Translations under genes and position numbers: made by a program
Part shown: positions 1 to 5,981 of the stretch, piece by piece
How the letters are laid out: the number at the start of each line of letters is the position of its first letter
How positions within the stretch are numbered: the stretch's first letter is position 1
Notes under the pieces: model-generated
The model's input: only the letters and a program-made list of their open reading frames with translations
Database searches by the model: none
What the model was told of the DNA's origin: nothing
Assembly: GCF_002027555.1 (NCBI RefSeq)
Contig: NZ_MXAP01000107.1
Coordinates: forward strand, 1-8,575
Direction: 5' to 3'
Length of the DNA stretch: 8,575 nt
Origin: Moraxella equi
Lineage (GTDB): Bacteria > Pseudomonadota > Gammaproteobacteria > Pseudomonadales > Moraxellaceae

Positions 1-90
1 AATCAAAATCAAGCAGACAGCAGTCATTTGGTGGAATTTGAGAGTATTGAGCAGGGGTTGGTGGGGTATTTTGGGGTTTGGTGGGTGTAA
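1..90 (+). CDS. 3' end of an unidentified gene (partial)
   Basis: Reading frame 1 is open from the window edge for 29 codons and ends at TAA (88-90). The visible C-terminus ends in the residues GLVGYFGVWWV, aromatic and glycine-rich, and I do not recognise it. Support comes from context: a hairpin terminator starts 15 nt after the stop, and the gene would converge on cydABX. Against it, frame 2 is also open across this stretch and runs to a stop near 157-159, but that translation is rich in W, G and C, looks less protein-like and runs through the terminator. The function cannot be stated. Confidence 0.35.
   Translation, partial: NQNQADSSHLVEFESIEQGLVGYFGVWWV
54..85 (+). other. Potential G-quadruplex motif
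   Basis: Four guanine runs (54-57, 63-66, 73-76 and 83-85) are separated by loops of 5, 6 and 6 nt. This fits the usual G3+N1-7 rule for intramolecular quadruplexes. It lies on the plus strand, in the presumed last codons of the partial gene and just before its terminator, so it could form in that gene's mRNA or in the non-template DNA strand. The match is seen directly; folding in the cell is inference. Confidence 0.5.
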
Positions 91-105
91 TGTTAGCAAA
101 ATAAT

Positions 106-135
106 TAAAATCGGACAGCCTCCCATCCGATTTTA
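106..135. terminator. Bidirectional hairpin terminator between convergent genes
   Basis: A perfect 10-bp stem (106-115 with 126-135) encloses a 10-nt loop. The arms have A-rich and T-rich outer ends, so the transcript of either strand gets a GC-containing hairpin core followed by U residues. It lies 18 nt beyond the cydX stop on the minus strand and 15 nt beyond the stop of the partial plus-strand gene, and probably serves both. Confidence 0.7.
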
Positions 136-153
136 TGTTATAAAAAGCATAAA

Positions 154-291
154 TTAACCTTGCCCATCACGCTCCTTATCCTTACCATAAAACGCCTCTT
201 CTCGGCTGTCTTCAAACTCCACCCACACAGCACTGATAATCGCCAACAGTACGGCAAAGCCTAAGCCCAATATCCATGCAAAATACCACAT
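154..291 (-). CDS. cydX: Cytochrome bd-I oxidase small subunit CydX
   Basis: This 45-residue single-span membrane protein binds CydA and stabilises the haems of cytochrome bd oxidase. It begins MWYFAWILG, identical to the E. coli CydX signature, followed by a hydrophobic helix to about residue 25 and a charged tail (EFEDSREE onward). The E. coli protein is 37 residues, so this tail is slightly longer. A longer in-frame extension upstream runs inside cydB, but the start chosen here fits the family and has AGGAGG 6 nt before the ATG. The gene begins 10 nt after the cydB stop and is the last gene of cydABX. The identification is firm despite the small size. Confidence 0.95.
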   Translation of the reverse strand: MWYFAWILGLGFAVLLAIISAVWVEFEDSREEAFYGKDKERDGQG

Positions 292-297
292 GAGTTG

Positions 298-303
298 CCT
301 CCT
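298..303 (-). promoter_or_regulatory. cydX ribosome binding site overlapping the cydB stop
   Basis: A full AGGAGG lies 6 nt before the cydX ATG and shares bases with the cydB TAG stop (302-304). A ribosome finishing cydB therefore covers this site, which suggests translational coupling. The site also decides the cydX start over the longer frame. Confidence 0.8.
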
Positions 304-1441
304 AATATAGTATATGTTCGTTCTCTTTGATGTAGGCTTTGGTAACCTTACCCCGCATGATGGCGTACGCCCAGCTTGTGTAGCCGACCACCACAGGCAG
401 GATAAAGACCACCACATAGACCATGACCATGAGCGTGAGCTGACTGGACGTGCTGTCCCACACGGTCAGGCTCGAACGGGGGTCGGACGATGACGGCATA
501 TAAAAGGGGAATAAAGCGACCCCTGCGGTCATAATTACCCCAAGCACGCCCACGCTAGACAACACAAAGGCAGTCAAGGTGCGTCCTGCTTTCATGACAA
601 GCACCGCCATGATAGGCATGATGACGCCTAAGGCAGGAAATAACCACAACGCTCCATGAGCCTTAAAGTTGGCAAGCCACGCCCCCTGCTCGGTGATGAC
701 GGTCTTACTCGTGGGGTCAATCAAGGCGTTTTTGTCCACCGAACTGGCGATGACATAGCCGTCAAGATTTGCCACCCAAAAGCCTGCCAGTACAAATAAC
801 ACCGACATGATGATGGCGGAGATGGTGGTTAATTTTTTGGTGCGAGTTTGGATATCATCGACCGTGCGATGAGCCAGATACACCCCGCCTTGGGTTATCA
901 TCATAAAGGCACTCACCAGACCGCAGAGCAGGGCAAAGGGCGACAATAAGCCCCAAAACGAGCCGGTGTAAGTAGAGACAAGCTGATTGTCAAAGCCAAA
1001 TGGCACGCCCAAAAATAAGTTGCCAAACGCCACCCCAAAAATCAAGGCAGGGACGAACGAGCCAATAAACAGCCCCCAATCCCATGCTATCCGCCAGCGT
1101 TCATCTTTGACCATGCTACGGTATTTAAACCCCACAGGTCGAAAAAACAACGCCCACAATGCCGCCATTAACGCCCAATAAAAGCCACTAAATGCCGTGG
1201 CGTACAACAGGGGCAGGGCAGCAAAAATCGCCCCGCCTGCGGTAATAAACCACACCTGATTGCCTTCCCAATGAGCCCCAATGGTGTTGATGACAACACG
1301 CCGTTCTTTGTCCGTTTTGCCGACAAAGGGTAACAGGCTACACACGCCCATGTCATGACCGTCCATGATGGCAAAGCCAATGAGTAGGACGCCGATGATG
1401 AGCCACCAGATGAATTTTAGGGTTTCATAATCAAATAACAT
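302..1441 (-). CDS. cydB: Cytochrome bd-I ubiquinol oxidase subunit II
   Basis: CydB is the second large inner-membrane subunit of cytochrome bd, which oxidises quinol and reduces oxygen to water without pumping protons. The 379 residues equal the E. coli length and align end to end from memory. Visible landmarks are FIWWLIIGVLLIGFA (10-24), the DGHDMG motif (27-32), HWEGNQVW (57-64), FFRPVGF around residue 100, and the terminal HILY. The position matching E. coli Asp58, placed in the proton path in bd-I structures, is Glu59 here, a conservative acidic change. About eight to nine membrane helices are expected. The gene starts 2 nt after the cydA stop with AAGGAG 7 nt before the ATG, so it is co-translated with cydA. 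Confidence 0.97.
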   Translation of the reverse strand: MLFDYETLKFIWWLIIGVLLIGFAIMDGHDMGVCSLLPFVGKTDKERRVVINTIGAHWEGNQVWFITAGGAIFAALPLLYATAFSGFYWALMAALWALFFRPVGFKYRSMVKDERWRIAWDWGLFIGSFVPALIFGVAFGNLFLGVPFGFDNQLVSTYTGSFWGLLSPFALLCGLVSAFMMITQGGVYLAHRTVDDIQTRTKKLTTISAIIMSVLFVLAGFWVANLDGYVIASSVDKNALIDPTSKTVITEQGAWLANFKAHGALWLFPALGVIMPIMAVLVMKAGRTLTAFVLSSVGVLGVIMTAGVALFPFYMPSSSDPRSSLTVWDSTSSQLTLMVMVYVVVFILPVVVGYTSWAYAIMRGKVTKAYIKENEHILY

Positions 1442-1443
1442 GG

Positions 1444-3048
1444 TTATACTCCTTTAAATTCATTGGGGTTGATGATGTTTTTGTCGCTTTTTTCGCCAAA
1501 ATACCGCCCTGTGCCGAGACTGGCAGGGCCCAGACGGACGTATTTTTGCATGAGATAAATCTCAATGATAAACAAAATGGTATAAAACACCACAAAGCCA
1601 ATCAGCGACCATATCACGTTACTAATGGCGATGTTAGATGCCGACAAATGCGTGGGCAACACGCCATATACCGTCCACGGCTGACGACCATATTCGGCAA
1701 CAAACCAACCTGCTTCGGCGGCTATCCATGGGGCAGGGAGCATGATGACGGCAAATTTTAACAGCCATTTTTTCTCCATAAAATTGCCCTTAATGGTGAA
1801 AAACAGCGATAAGGAAAATAATACGAGCATCAAAAAGCCCAAACCGACCATGATACGAAACGACCAAAACATGGGCGTTACCCTAGGAATGGTGTCGTTC
1901 GTGGCAGATTTTACCATGTCGGGGGTGGCTTGGGTAACATCATGGGTGTATTTTTTGAGTAGTAGCCCAAAGCCCAAATCGTTTTTGTGATGTTCAAACT
2001 GTGCCAGTGTTTCAGGATTGACCGCCTTACCGTCTGCCATGCTCGCACGCATCTCATCTAAGGCACTCACCGCAAAGATACCGCTGACGATTCGCTCTTC
2101 GTTAATCTCCTTAATGTCATGAATGCCTAGTATCTCCTTATCTAGCGAGCGTGTGCCAATGATGCCCATGGCATAGGGGATATGTATCGCCCAGTCGTTT
2201 TTCTCTTCTTTTTCGTTGATGAGTGCCACCAGATTAAAACTGGCAGGGGCAGGCTCGGTCTCCCACATCGCTTCCATGGTGGCAAGTTTGGTCTGCTGAG
2301 CCAGTCCGATAGAGTAACCCGACTCATCACCCAGCACGATGGTACTACAAATGGACGCAAAACCAAAGGCGGCCGCCACATGAAAACTGCGTTTGGCAAA
2401 GGCGACATCACGCCCTTTGAGTAGATACCAAGCCGACACCGACAGCACAAACATCGCTCCGACCACATAGCCTGCCGAGACGGTATGGACAAATTTATTT
2501 TGAGCATCGGGGTTTAGCAGGATTTGGGCGAAACTGGTCATCTCCATTCGCATGGTTTGGTAGTTAAACTCTGCTCCCACAGGGTTTTGCATCCAGCCAT
2601 TGGCAATCAAAATCCACAGAGCCGACAGGTTGGTTCCCAATGCCATGAGTATGGTGGTGATGAGATGTTGCACACGGCTCATTCGCTCCCAACCAAAGAA
2701 AAACAGCCCCACCATCGTGGATTCTAAGAAAAACGCCATCAAGCCTTCAATGGCAAGGGGGGCTCCAAACACATCGCCGACATAGTGTGAATAATACGCC
2801 CAGTTCGTCCCAAACTGAAACTCCATCGTAATGCCTGTGGTAACGCCTAAGGCAAAGTTGATGCCAAAGAGCTTGCCCCAAAATCGGGTCATGTCCTTCC
2901 AAATCTCTTTGCCTGTGATGACATACACCGACTCCATGATGACAAGTAGCCATGTCATGCCAAGCGTTAGGGGAATAAATAAGAAGTGAAATAATGCTGT
3001 TACGGCAAATTGTAGCCGTGAGACATCCACCAAAGACTCGGTAATCAT
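1444..3048 (-). CDS. cydA: Cytochrome bd-I ubiquinol oxidase subunit I
   Basis: CydA carries haems b558, b595 and d and the quinol site of the high-affinity oxidase used at low oxygen. At 534 residues it is slightly longer than E. coli CydA (522), partly from a longer C-terminal tail. By alignment with E. coli from memory, the axial haem ligands are His21, His188 and Met400, with acidic residues Glu101 and Glu109 near the haem/proton path and Glu452 in the GRQPW-containing haem motif. The Q-loop residues Lys254 and Glu259 are kept, and the long Q-loop insert (about 260-390) marks the L-type found in proteobacteria. AGGAG lies 6 nt before the ATG. It is the first gene of cydABX. All catalytic residues I can check are present, so an active enzyme is expected. 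Confidence 0.98.
   Translation of the reverse strand: MITESLVDVSRLQFAVTALFHFLFIPLTLGMTWLLVIMESVYVITGKEIWKDMTRFWGKLFGINFALGVTTGITMEFQFGTNWAYYSHYVGDVFGAPLAIEGLMAFFLESTMVGLFFFGWERMSRVQHLITTILMALGTNLSALWILIANGWMQNPVGAEFNYQTMRMEMTSFAQILLNPDAQNKFVHTVSAGYVVGAMFVLSVSAWYLLKGRDVAFAKRSFHVAAAFGFASICSTIVLGDESGYSIGLAQQTKLATMEAMWETEPAPASFNLVALINEKEEKNDWAIHIPYAMGIIGTRSLDKEILGIHDIKEINEERIVSGIFAVSALDEMRASMADGKAVNPETLAQFEHHKNDLGFGLLLKKYTHDVTQATPDMVKSATNDTIPRVTPMFWSFRIMVGLGFLMLVLFSLSLFFTIKGNFMEKKWLLKFAVIMLPAPWIAAEAGWFVAEYGRQPWTVYGVLPTHLSASNIAISNVIWSLIGFVVFYTILFIIEIYLMQKYVRLGPASLGTGRYFGEKSDKNIINPNEFKGV
1449..1454 (-). promoter_or_regulatory. cydB ribosome binding site inside the cydA 3' end
   Basis: AAGGAG lies 7 nt before the cydB ATG and within the last codons of cydA, whose stop is 2 nt before that ATG. 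The layout implies that cydA and cydB translation are coupled, as expected for subunits made in equal amounts. Confidence 0.7.
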
Positions 3049-3086
3049 ACCGCTCTCCTGCCATTTTGTTGCGTTGCAAAAGCGTA

Positions 3087-3115
3087 ATTTTGTGATTAAA
3101 ACTCATTTTTGTCAA
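3087..3115 (-). promoter_or_regulatory. Predicted sigma-70 promoter of cydABX
   Basis: A perfect -35 TTGACA (3110-3115) is followed after 17 nt by CAAAAT (3087-3092), a 4 of 6 match to the -10 consensus. Transcription would start near 3080, giving a leader of about 30 nt. A weak -10 suits a promoter that needs an activator. No canonical FNR box was found, but an AATGG-N7-CCATT dyad (3133-3149) lies about 61 nt upstream of the predicted start. Confidence 0.55.
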
Positions 3116-3194
3116 GGCGAAAACTGTTGATAAATGGTTAAATTCCATTCATTTTAAATACATCAATCAAACCCTAAACAAAAACCCAAACAAA

Positions 3195-3223
3195 AAAACA
3201 GACAAGCCAAACTTGTCTGTTTT
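3195..3223 (-). terminator. Rho-independent terminator of the pirin gene
   Basis: A perfect 12-bp inverted repeat (3195-3206 with 3212-3223, core ACAGACAAG) surrounds a 5-nt loop. Read on the minus strand, the hairpin runs into seven consecutive T residues. It lies 37 nt past the pirin stop and upstream of the cydA promoter, so it separates the two units. Confidence 0.88.
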
Positions 3224-3260
3224 AAGGTAAATAAAAAGGGCAAAATATACCACGCCAGAC

Positions 3261-3950
3261 CTACGATCTCGGCAAATCAAACAACAAAAACTCTGCAAAT
3301 TCATCGCTTTGGGTGATAATTTGGCTCTCATCAATTATCGCTGCCGCATCGCCTGCTTGATACTGCTTGCCATTTATCACAACAGACCCTTTGGCGATTT
3401 GTAGCCAGTAGGCTCTGCCTTTATCAAGGCTTACGCTCTGCTCGCCGTCCACTTGATACCGCCACAGCTTCATGTCTTGATACACCACAAACGACCCTCT
3501 CTCCCCTGTGGGCGACAGAATGAGCGTACCGCCCATGTACTCATCAAACCTTGCCTGCTCATAGCGTGGGGTTACGCCCATGCGGTTGGGCATTATCCAA
3601 ATTTGGTAGAGATGTAGCTCGTCCGTGTCGCTCGGGTTGAACTCCGAATGACGCACGCCCGTCCCTGCCGACATAAGCTGAAACTCGCCTGCTGGCACGG
3701 TCTCGCTGTTACCCATGCTGTCCTTGTGGGCGACCGCCCCTGACAGTACATAGGTCAAAATCTCCATGTCCTTGTGTGGGTGCATACCAAAGCCCATGCT
3801 TGGGGCTATCCAGTCTTCGTTAATGACACGTAGGGCAGAAAAGCCCATAAAATTGGGGTCATAATAATCGGCAAACGAAAAGCTATGGCGACTGGTTAGC
3901 CAACCATGCTCGGCAAAACCACGTTCGTGCGATAATCTAGGGATAATCAT
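3261..3950 (-). CDS. Pirin family protein, YhhW-like bicupin
   Basis: This 229-residue protein matches the two-cupin pirin family, close to E. coli YhhW (231 residues), which has quercetin 2,3-dioxygenase activity in vitro. The N-terminal cupin holds the metal ligands His57 and His59 (in HPHKDMEI) and His101 and Glu103 (in GVRHSEFNP), at the same positions I recall for YhhW. RHSFSFADYYDP (21-32) is a typical N-terminal signature. The C-terminal cupin, about 140-229, lacks metal ligands, as in the family. The protein should be cytoplasmic. The in vivo substrate of such proteins is generally unknown; oxidative-stress or regulatory roles have been proposed for pirins. The start has only a weak AGG upstream. 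It is a single-gene unit with its own terminator. Confidence 0.93.
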   Translation of the reverse strand: MIIPRLSHERGFAEHGWLTSRHSFSFADYYDPNFMGFSALRVINEDWIAPSMGFGMHPHKDMEILTYVLSGAVAHKDSMGNSETVPAGEFQLMSAGTGVRHSEFNPSDTDELHLYQIWIMPNRMGVTPRYEQARFDEYMGGTLILSPTGERGSFVVYQDMKLWRYQVDGEQSVSLDKGRAYWLQIAKGSVVINGKQYQAGDAAAIIDESQIITQSDEFAEFLLFDLPRS

Positions 3951-3981
3951 AAAAATACCTGATGTTTTTAAAATTTATCCC

Positions 3982-3987
3982 ATTATA
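3982..3987 (-). promoter_or_regulatory. Predicted -10 element of the pirin promoter
   Basis: A perfect TATAAT on the minus strand lies 31 nt before the pirin ATG, giving a predicted start near 3975. The -35 region at 17-nt spacing (TTTATT) is weak. A second candidate further upstream pairs TTGACA (4061-4066) with TATTAA (4037-4042) at 18-nt spacing; it overlaps the divergent promoter of the WG-repeat gene. Confidence 0.45.
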
Positions 3988-4059
3988 AATCTTTAAAAGT
4001 GGTAAATAAATAGCGGTTTGGTTGATGTATCTTTTCTTAATAGGAAAAATAAAACACGC

Positions 4060-4088
4060 TTGTCAATATCGTCCAAATTGATTATGAT
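4060..4088 (+). promoter_or_regulatory. Sigma-70 promoter of the WG-repeat gene
   Basis: TTGTCA (4060-4065) and TATGAT (4083-4088) each match consensus at 5 of 6 positions with the ideal 17-nt spacer. The predicted start near 4095 leaves a short leader of about 20 nt that contains AGGAG (4105-4109), 6 nt before the ATG. Confidence 0.7.
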
Positions 4089-4115
4089 AACCCCCATGCC
4101 TTTTAGGAGATTATC

Positions 4116-4598
4116 ATGAATATCAAGCCCCTTATTGTTGCCCTATCTCTTTTACCTTTATCTGCTTTGGCGTGTGAAAAACCGCAGGTAACGGGATATG
4201 ATTTGGTTGATTGTTTACGAGGCGGTTTGGCGACAGTATGGCAAAAGGGCAAACAAGGTGTTGTTGATAAAACAGGTAAAATCATTATTCCTGCTCAATA
4301 TGATTCTATCGGCTATTTTTCAGAAGGCTTAGCAGTCGTAGAACAAGACGATAAATATGGCTATGTTGATAAAACAGGCACAGTGGTTATTCCCATTCGG
4401 TATGATTATGCCGAGAGATTCTCAGACGGTTTGGCAAAGGTAGAACAAAACGGCAAATATGGTTTTATAGATAAAACAGGCAAAGCTATTATTCCTATTC
4501 AATACAACCATGCTTGGGATTTTACAATGGGTAAAGCTATTGTTGAATTAAACGGCGAAACTTTTTATATCGACAAAACAGGCAAGCGTATTGATTAA
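4116..4598 (+). CDS. Exported WG-repeat protein
   Basis: This 160-residue protein starts with a signal peptide: MNIKPL, then a hydrophobic core to about residue 16, then ALA|C with cleavage likely after residue 19. The -3 residue is Ala, so it fits signal peptidase I better than a lipoprotein signal. The mature part begins with Cys20 and has Cys33, which could form a disulfide in the periplasm. From residue 37 there are three full 34-residue repeats and one partial (37-70, 71-104, 105-138, 139-160), with the pattern GLA.V.Q..KYG.VDKTG..IIP..YD....FS, the WG-repeat (KWG) family. Such proteins are thought to fold as beta-sheet binding modules; the ligand is unknown. The gene looks more A/T-rich than its neighbours. 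The start is supported by AGGAG 6 nt upstream and a near-consensus promoter. Confidence 0.85.
   Translation: MNIKPLIVALSLLPLSALACEKPQVTGYDLVDCLRGGLATVWQKGKQGVVDKTGKIIIPAQYDSIGYFSEGLAVVEQDDKYGYVDKTGTVVIPIRYDYAERFSDGLAKVEQNGKYGFIDKTGKAIIPIQYNHAWDFTMGKAIVELNGETFYIDKTGKRID
4224..4595 (+). repeat. Tandem coding repeat with 102-nt period
   Basis: Units at 4224-4325, 4326-4427, 4428-4529 and a partial 4530-4595 are each in phase. The GATAAAACAGG-type core (Asp-Lys-Thr-Gly) recurs at an exact 102-nt spacing: the codon before Asp begins at 4263, 4365, 4467 and 4569. The DNA copies differ at many positions but share stretches of about 14 nt, so unit gain or loss by recombination is possible. Confidence 0.85.
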
Positions 4599-4696
4599 AA
4601 TAAAAGTACCCAAATAGACATTTTGTTTGGTATTATTGAATCAAGACGATTTAAATTTGGACGTGTATGGGCAATTTATTCGCCCTTGGTAAATCA

Positions 4697-5395
4697 TCAT
4701 TTTAATAACCACAATATCGCCATCGGCAACCATACCGCCGTTACCAAGCCATTAATGGCAAGCCCAAAGGCGGCGTATCGCCCTGCGGTGGGGCTGATTG
4801 TCCATGCTTCGACCGTACCAATGGCGTGAGCAACCAGACCCAGTGCCAAGCCTTTTGCTCTGTCGTCTGTGATGTTTTTGAACAAAATACGGCATACCCC
4901 CGCCCCCAAAATCCCCGACACGATGATGATGAGATTGGCAAGTACAAGCGGTGCGTCAATGATTTGGGCAACCGACAAGCCCACAGGCGTGGTAACCGAC
5001 CGTGTGGCAAAGCCCAAAATCGTCTGTATATTTAGGCTAAACACATACGCCAAACTCATCGGCATAATCGCCCCAACAAGACTTGCCATGACGACAATGA
5101 TAGACAGCTTTTTGACAGGCAAACCCTTAAAATCCATGCCTGCCAAGGGGACGGCAAGCAGGACGGTGCTATACCCAAGCAAGCGGTCAAAGACAGGTTT
5201 GGCATGGGCGTAATACGTATTGTAAGGCAGTTGAATTATGGCAATGATGATAAGCGTTAGCATAATGGCGATGATAATCATCGGTATGCCACGAAAGTAT
5301 TTGTTGATATAACGTAACACATATTTTGCCCCGATATGAGCGATGAGCGTAACGACAAAGGCGATAAAAATCGTGGTGCTATCAAGCGTTGGCAT
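4697..5395 (-). CDS. lrgB: LrgB family membrane protein
   Basis: This 232-residue polytopic inner-membrane protein has the usual LrgB/CidB length. Diagnostic motifs are RSVTTPVGLSVAQ (132-144) and KGLALGLVAHAIGT (181-194), with about six to seven hydrophobic spans. In Gram-positive bacteria LrgA/LrgB and their homologues have been linked to murein hydrolase control and, in Bacillus and Streptococcus, to pyruvate uptake; in this organism the substrate is unknown. The segment LLGYSTVLLAVPL (72-84) replaces the usual family form LLGPA.VALA.PL, losing a commonly conserved proline. Its start lies 14 nt inside lrgA, with AAGGA 7 nt before the ATG, so the two are translationally coupled. The end is the TGA at 4697-4699; no good terminator follows. 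Confidence 0.88.
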   Translation of the reverse strand: MPTLDSTTIFIAFVVTLIAHIGAKYVLRYINKYFRGIPMIIIAIMLTLIIIAIIQLPYNTYYAHAKPVFDRLLGYSTVLLAVPLAGMDFKGLPVKKLSIIVVMASLVGAIMPMSLAYVFSLNIQTILGFATRSVTTPVGLSVAQIIDAPLVLANLIIIVSGILGAGVCRILFKNITDDRAKGLALGLVAHAIGTVEAWTISPTAGRYAAFGLAINGLVTAVWLPMAILWLLK

Positions 5396-5807
5396 GATTT
5401 TTTCCTTTGTCGTCCGTGCTTTTTAGCCAGTTTTGGGACAATTTGGCAAACGCCCAAAGCGGTATCACGGTGCTGAGCACGATGACCGCCGACACGGCAA
5501 GTAAATCCGACCCAAGCCCAAACAGCAAAATCCCTGCCCCTGCCGACACAGGCAAAAACGCAAATCCACTATCTACAAGTAGCACGCTTGCCGATGACGA
5601 TAGCCAATTTGGCAAACCGCCCTTGATAAGACGCATGCCCATGAGTATGGCAAAAAGCGACACCAAGCCGACAATGTTGGTGGCGGTTGGCATTCCCAAA
5701 GCGGTGCAAACAACCAAGGCAAGCTCACGCACACCGATGACGATGCAGACGGTGGCGAGCATACCAAGCCAAAAAGTGGGGGATTTGGTGAGATAGGGGG
5801 ATTTCAT
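5382..5807 (-). CDS. lrgA: LrgA/CidA family membrane protein
   Basis: This 141-residue holin-like inner-membrane protein has four predicted helices, and the family usually has about 115-145 residues. The segment GMPTATNIVGLVSLFAILMGMRLI (about 38-61) corresponds to the family P.P..V.GM..LF motif, and a second helix pair follows (about 70-120). The polar C-terminus (STDDKGKNHANA) is probably cytoplasmic. The family match is weaker than for the LrgB next door, and the pairing with lrgB is much of the evidence. AAGGA lies 10 nt before the ATG, a rather long spacer. LrgA and LrgB are thought to act as one complex in the membrane. Confidence 0.82.
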   Translation of the reverse strand: MKSPYLTKSPTFWLGMLATVCIVIGVRELALVVCTALGMPTATNIVGLVSLFAILMGMRLIKGGLPNWLSSSASVLLVDSGFAFLPVSAGAGILLFGLGSDLLAVSAVIVLSTVIPLWAFAKLSQNWLKSTDDKGKNHANA

Positions 5808-5861
5808 TGTTATTATGTCCTTATATTGGGGTGTTGCTTGATATACTTAGCTAGAATGGTT

Positions 5862-5890
5862 ATTTAATCATCATCATACGATTAGGTCAA
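5862..5890 (-). promoter_or_regulatory. Candidate lrgAB promoter
   Basis: TTGACC (5885-5890, 5 of 6) is followed after 17 nt by TTAAAT (5862-5867, 4 of 6). The start would lie near 5855 with a leader of about 48 nt before lrgA. It sits between the purD terminator and lrgA, where a promoter is expected. The -10 is weak. Confidence 0.4.
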
Positions 5891-5936
5891 GGTATGGAGC
5901 AGGTTTTATAAAAAATGTTCATTATTTTATAAAAAA

Positions 5937-5968
5937 ATAGAGTCAAATACGACTGCATTTGACTCTAT
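5937..5968 (-). terminator. Rho-independent terminator of purD
   Basis: A perfect 12-bp stem (5937-5948 with 5957-5968, core GAGTCAAAT) has an 8-nt loop. On the minus strand it is followed by a run of seven T residues. It lies 13 nt past the purD stop and separates purD from lrgAB. Confidence 0.88.
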
Positions 5969-5981
5969 ATTCAGATAAAGA

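Noticed and set aside
2..159. Frame 2 open from the left edge to a stop near 157-159.
   Set aside because: The translation is W, G and C rich, crosses the terminator hairpin and overlaps the cydX end; frame 1 is the better candidate.
3120..3170. TTGAT and ATCAA half sites upstream of cydA, suggesting an FNR box.
   Set aside because: No pair is arranged as TTGAT-N4-ATCAA; the halves are about 30 nt apart or pair with poor partners.
4116..4175. Lipoprotein signal in the WG-repeat protein (Cys at residue 20).
   Set aside because: The -3 position is Ala rather than Leu, Val or Ile; ALA before Cys fits ordinary signal peptidase cleavage better, though a lipoprotein cannot be fully excluded.
4669..4685. 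GGGC ... GCCC dyad between the WG-repeat gene and lrgB as a terminator.
   Set aside because: Only 4 bp of stem, a 9-nt loop and no T run in either direction.
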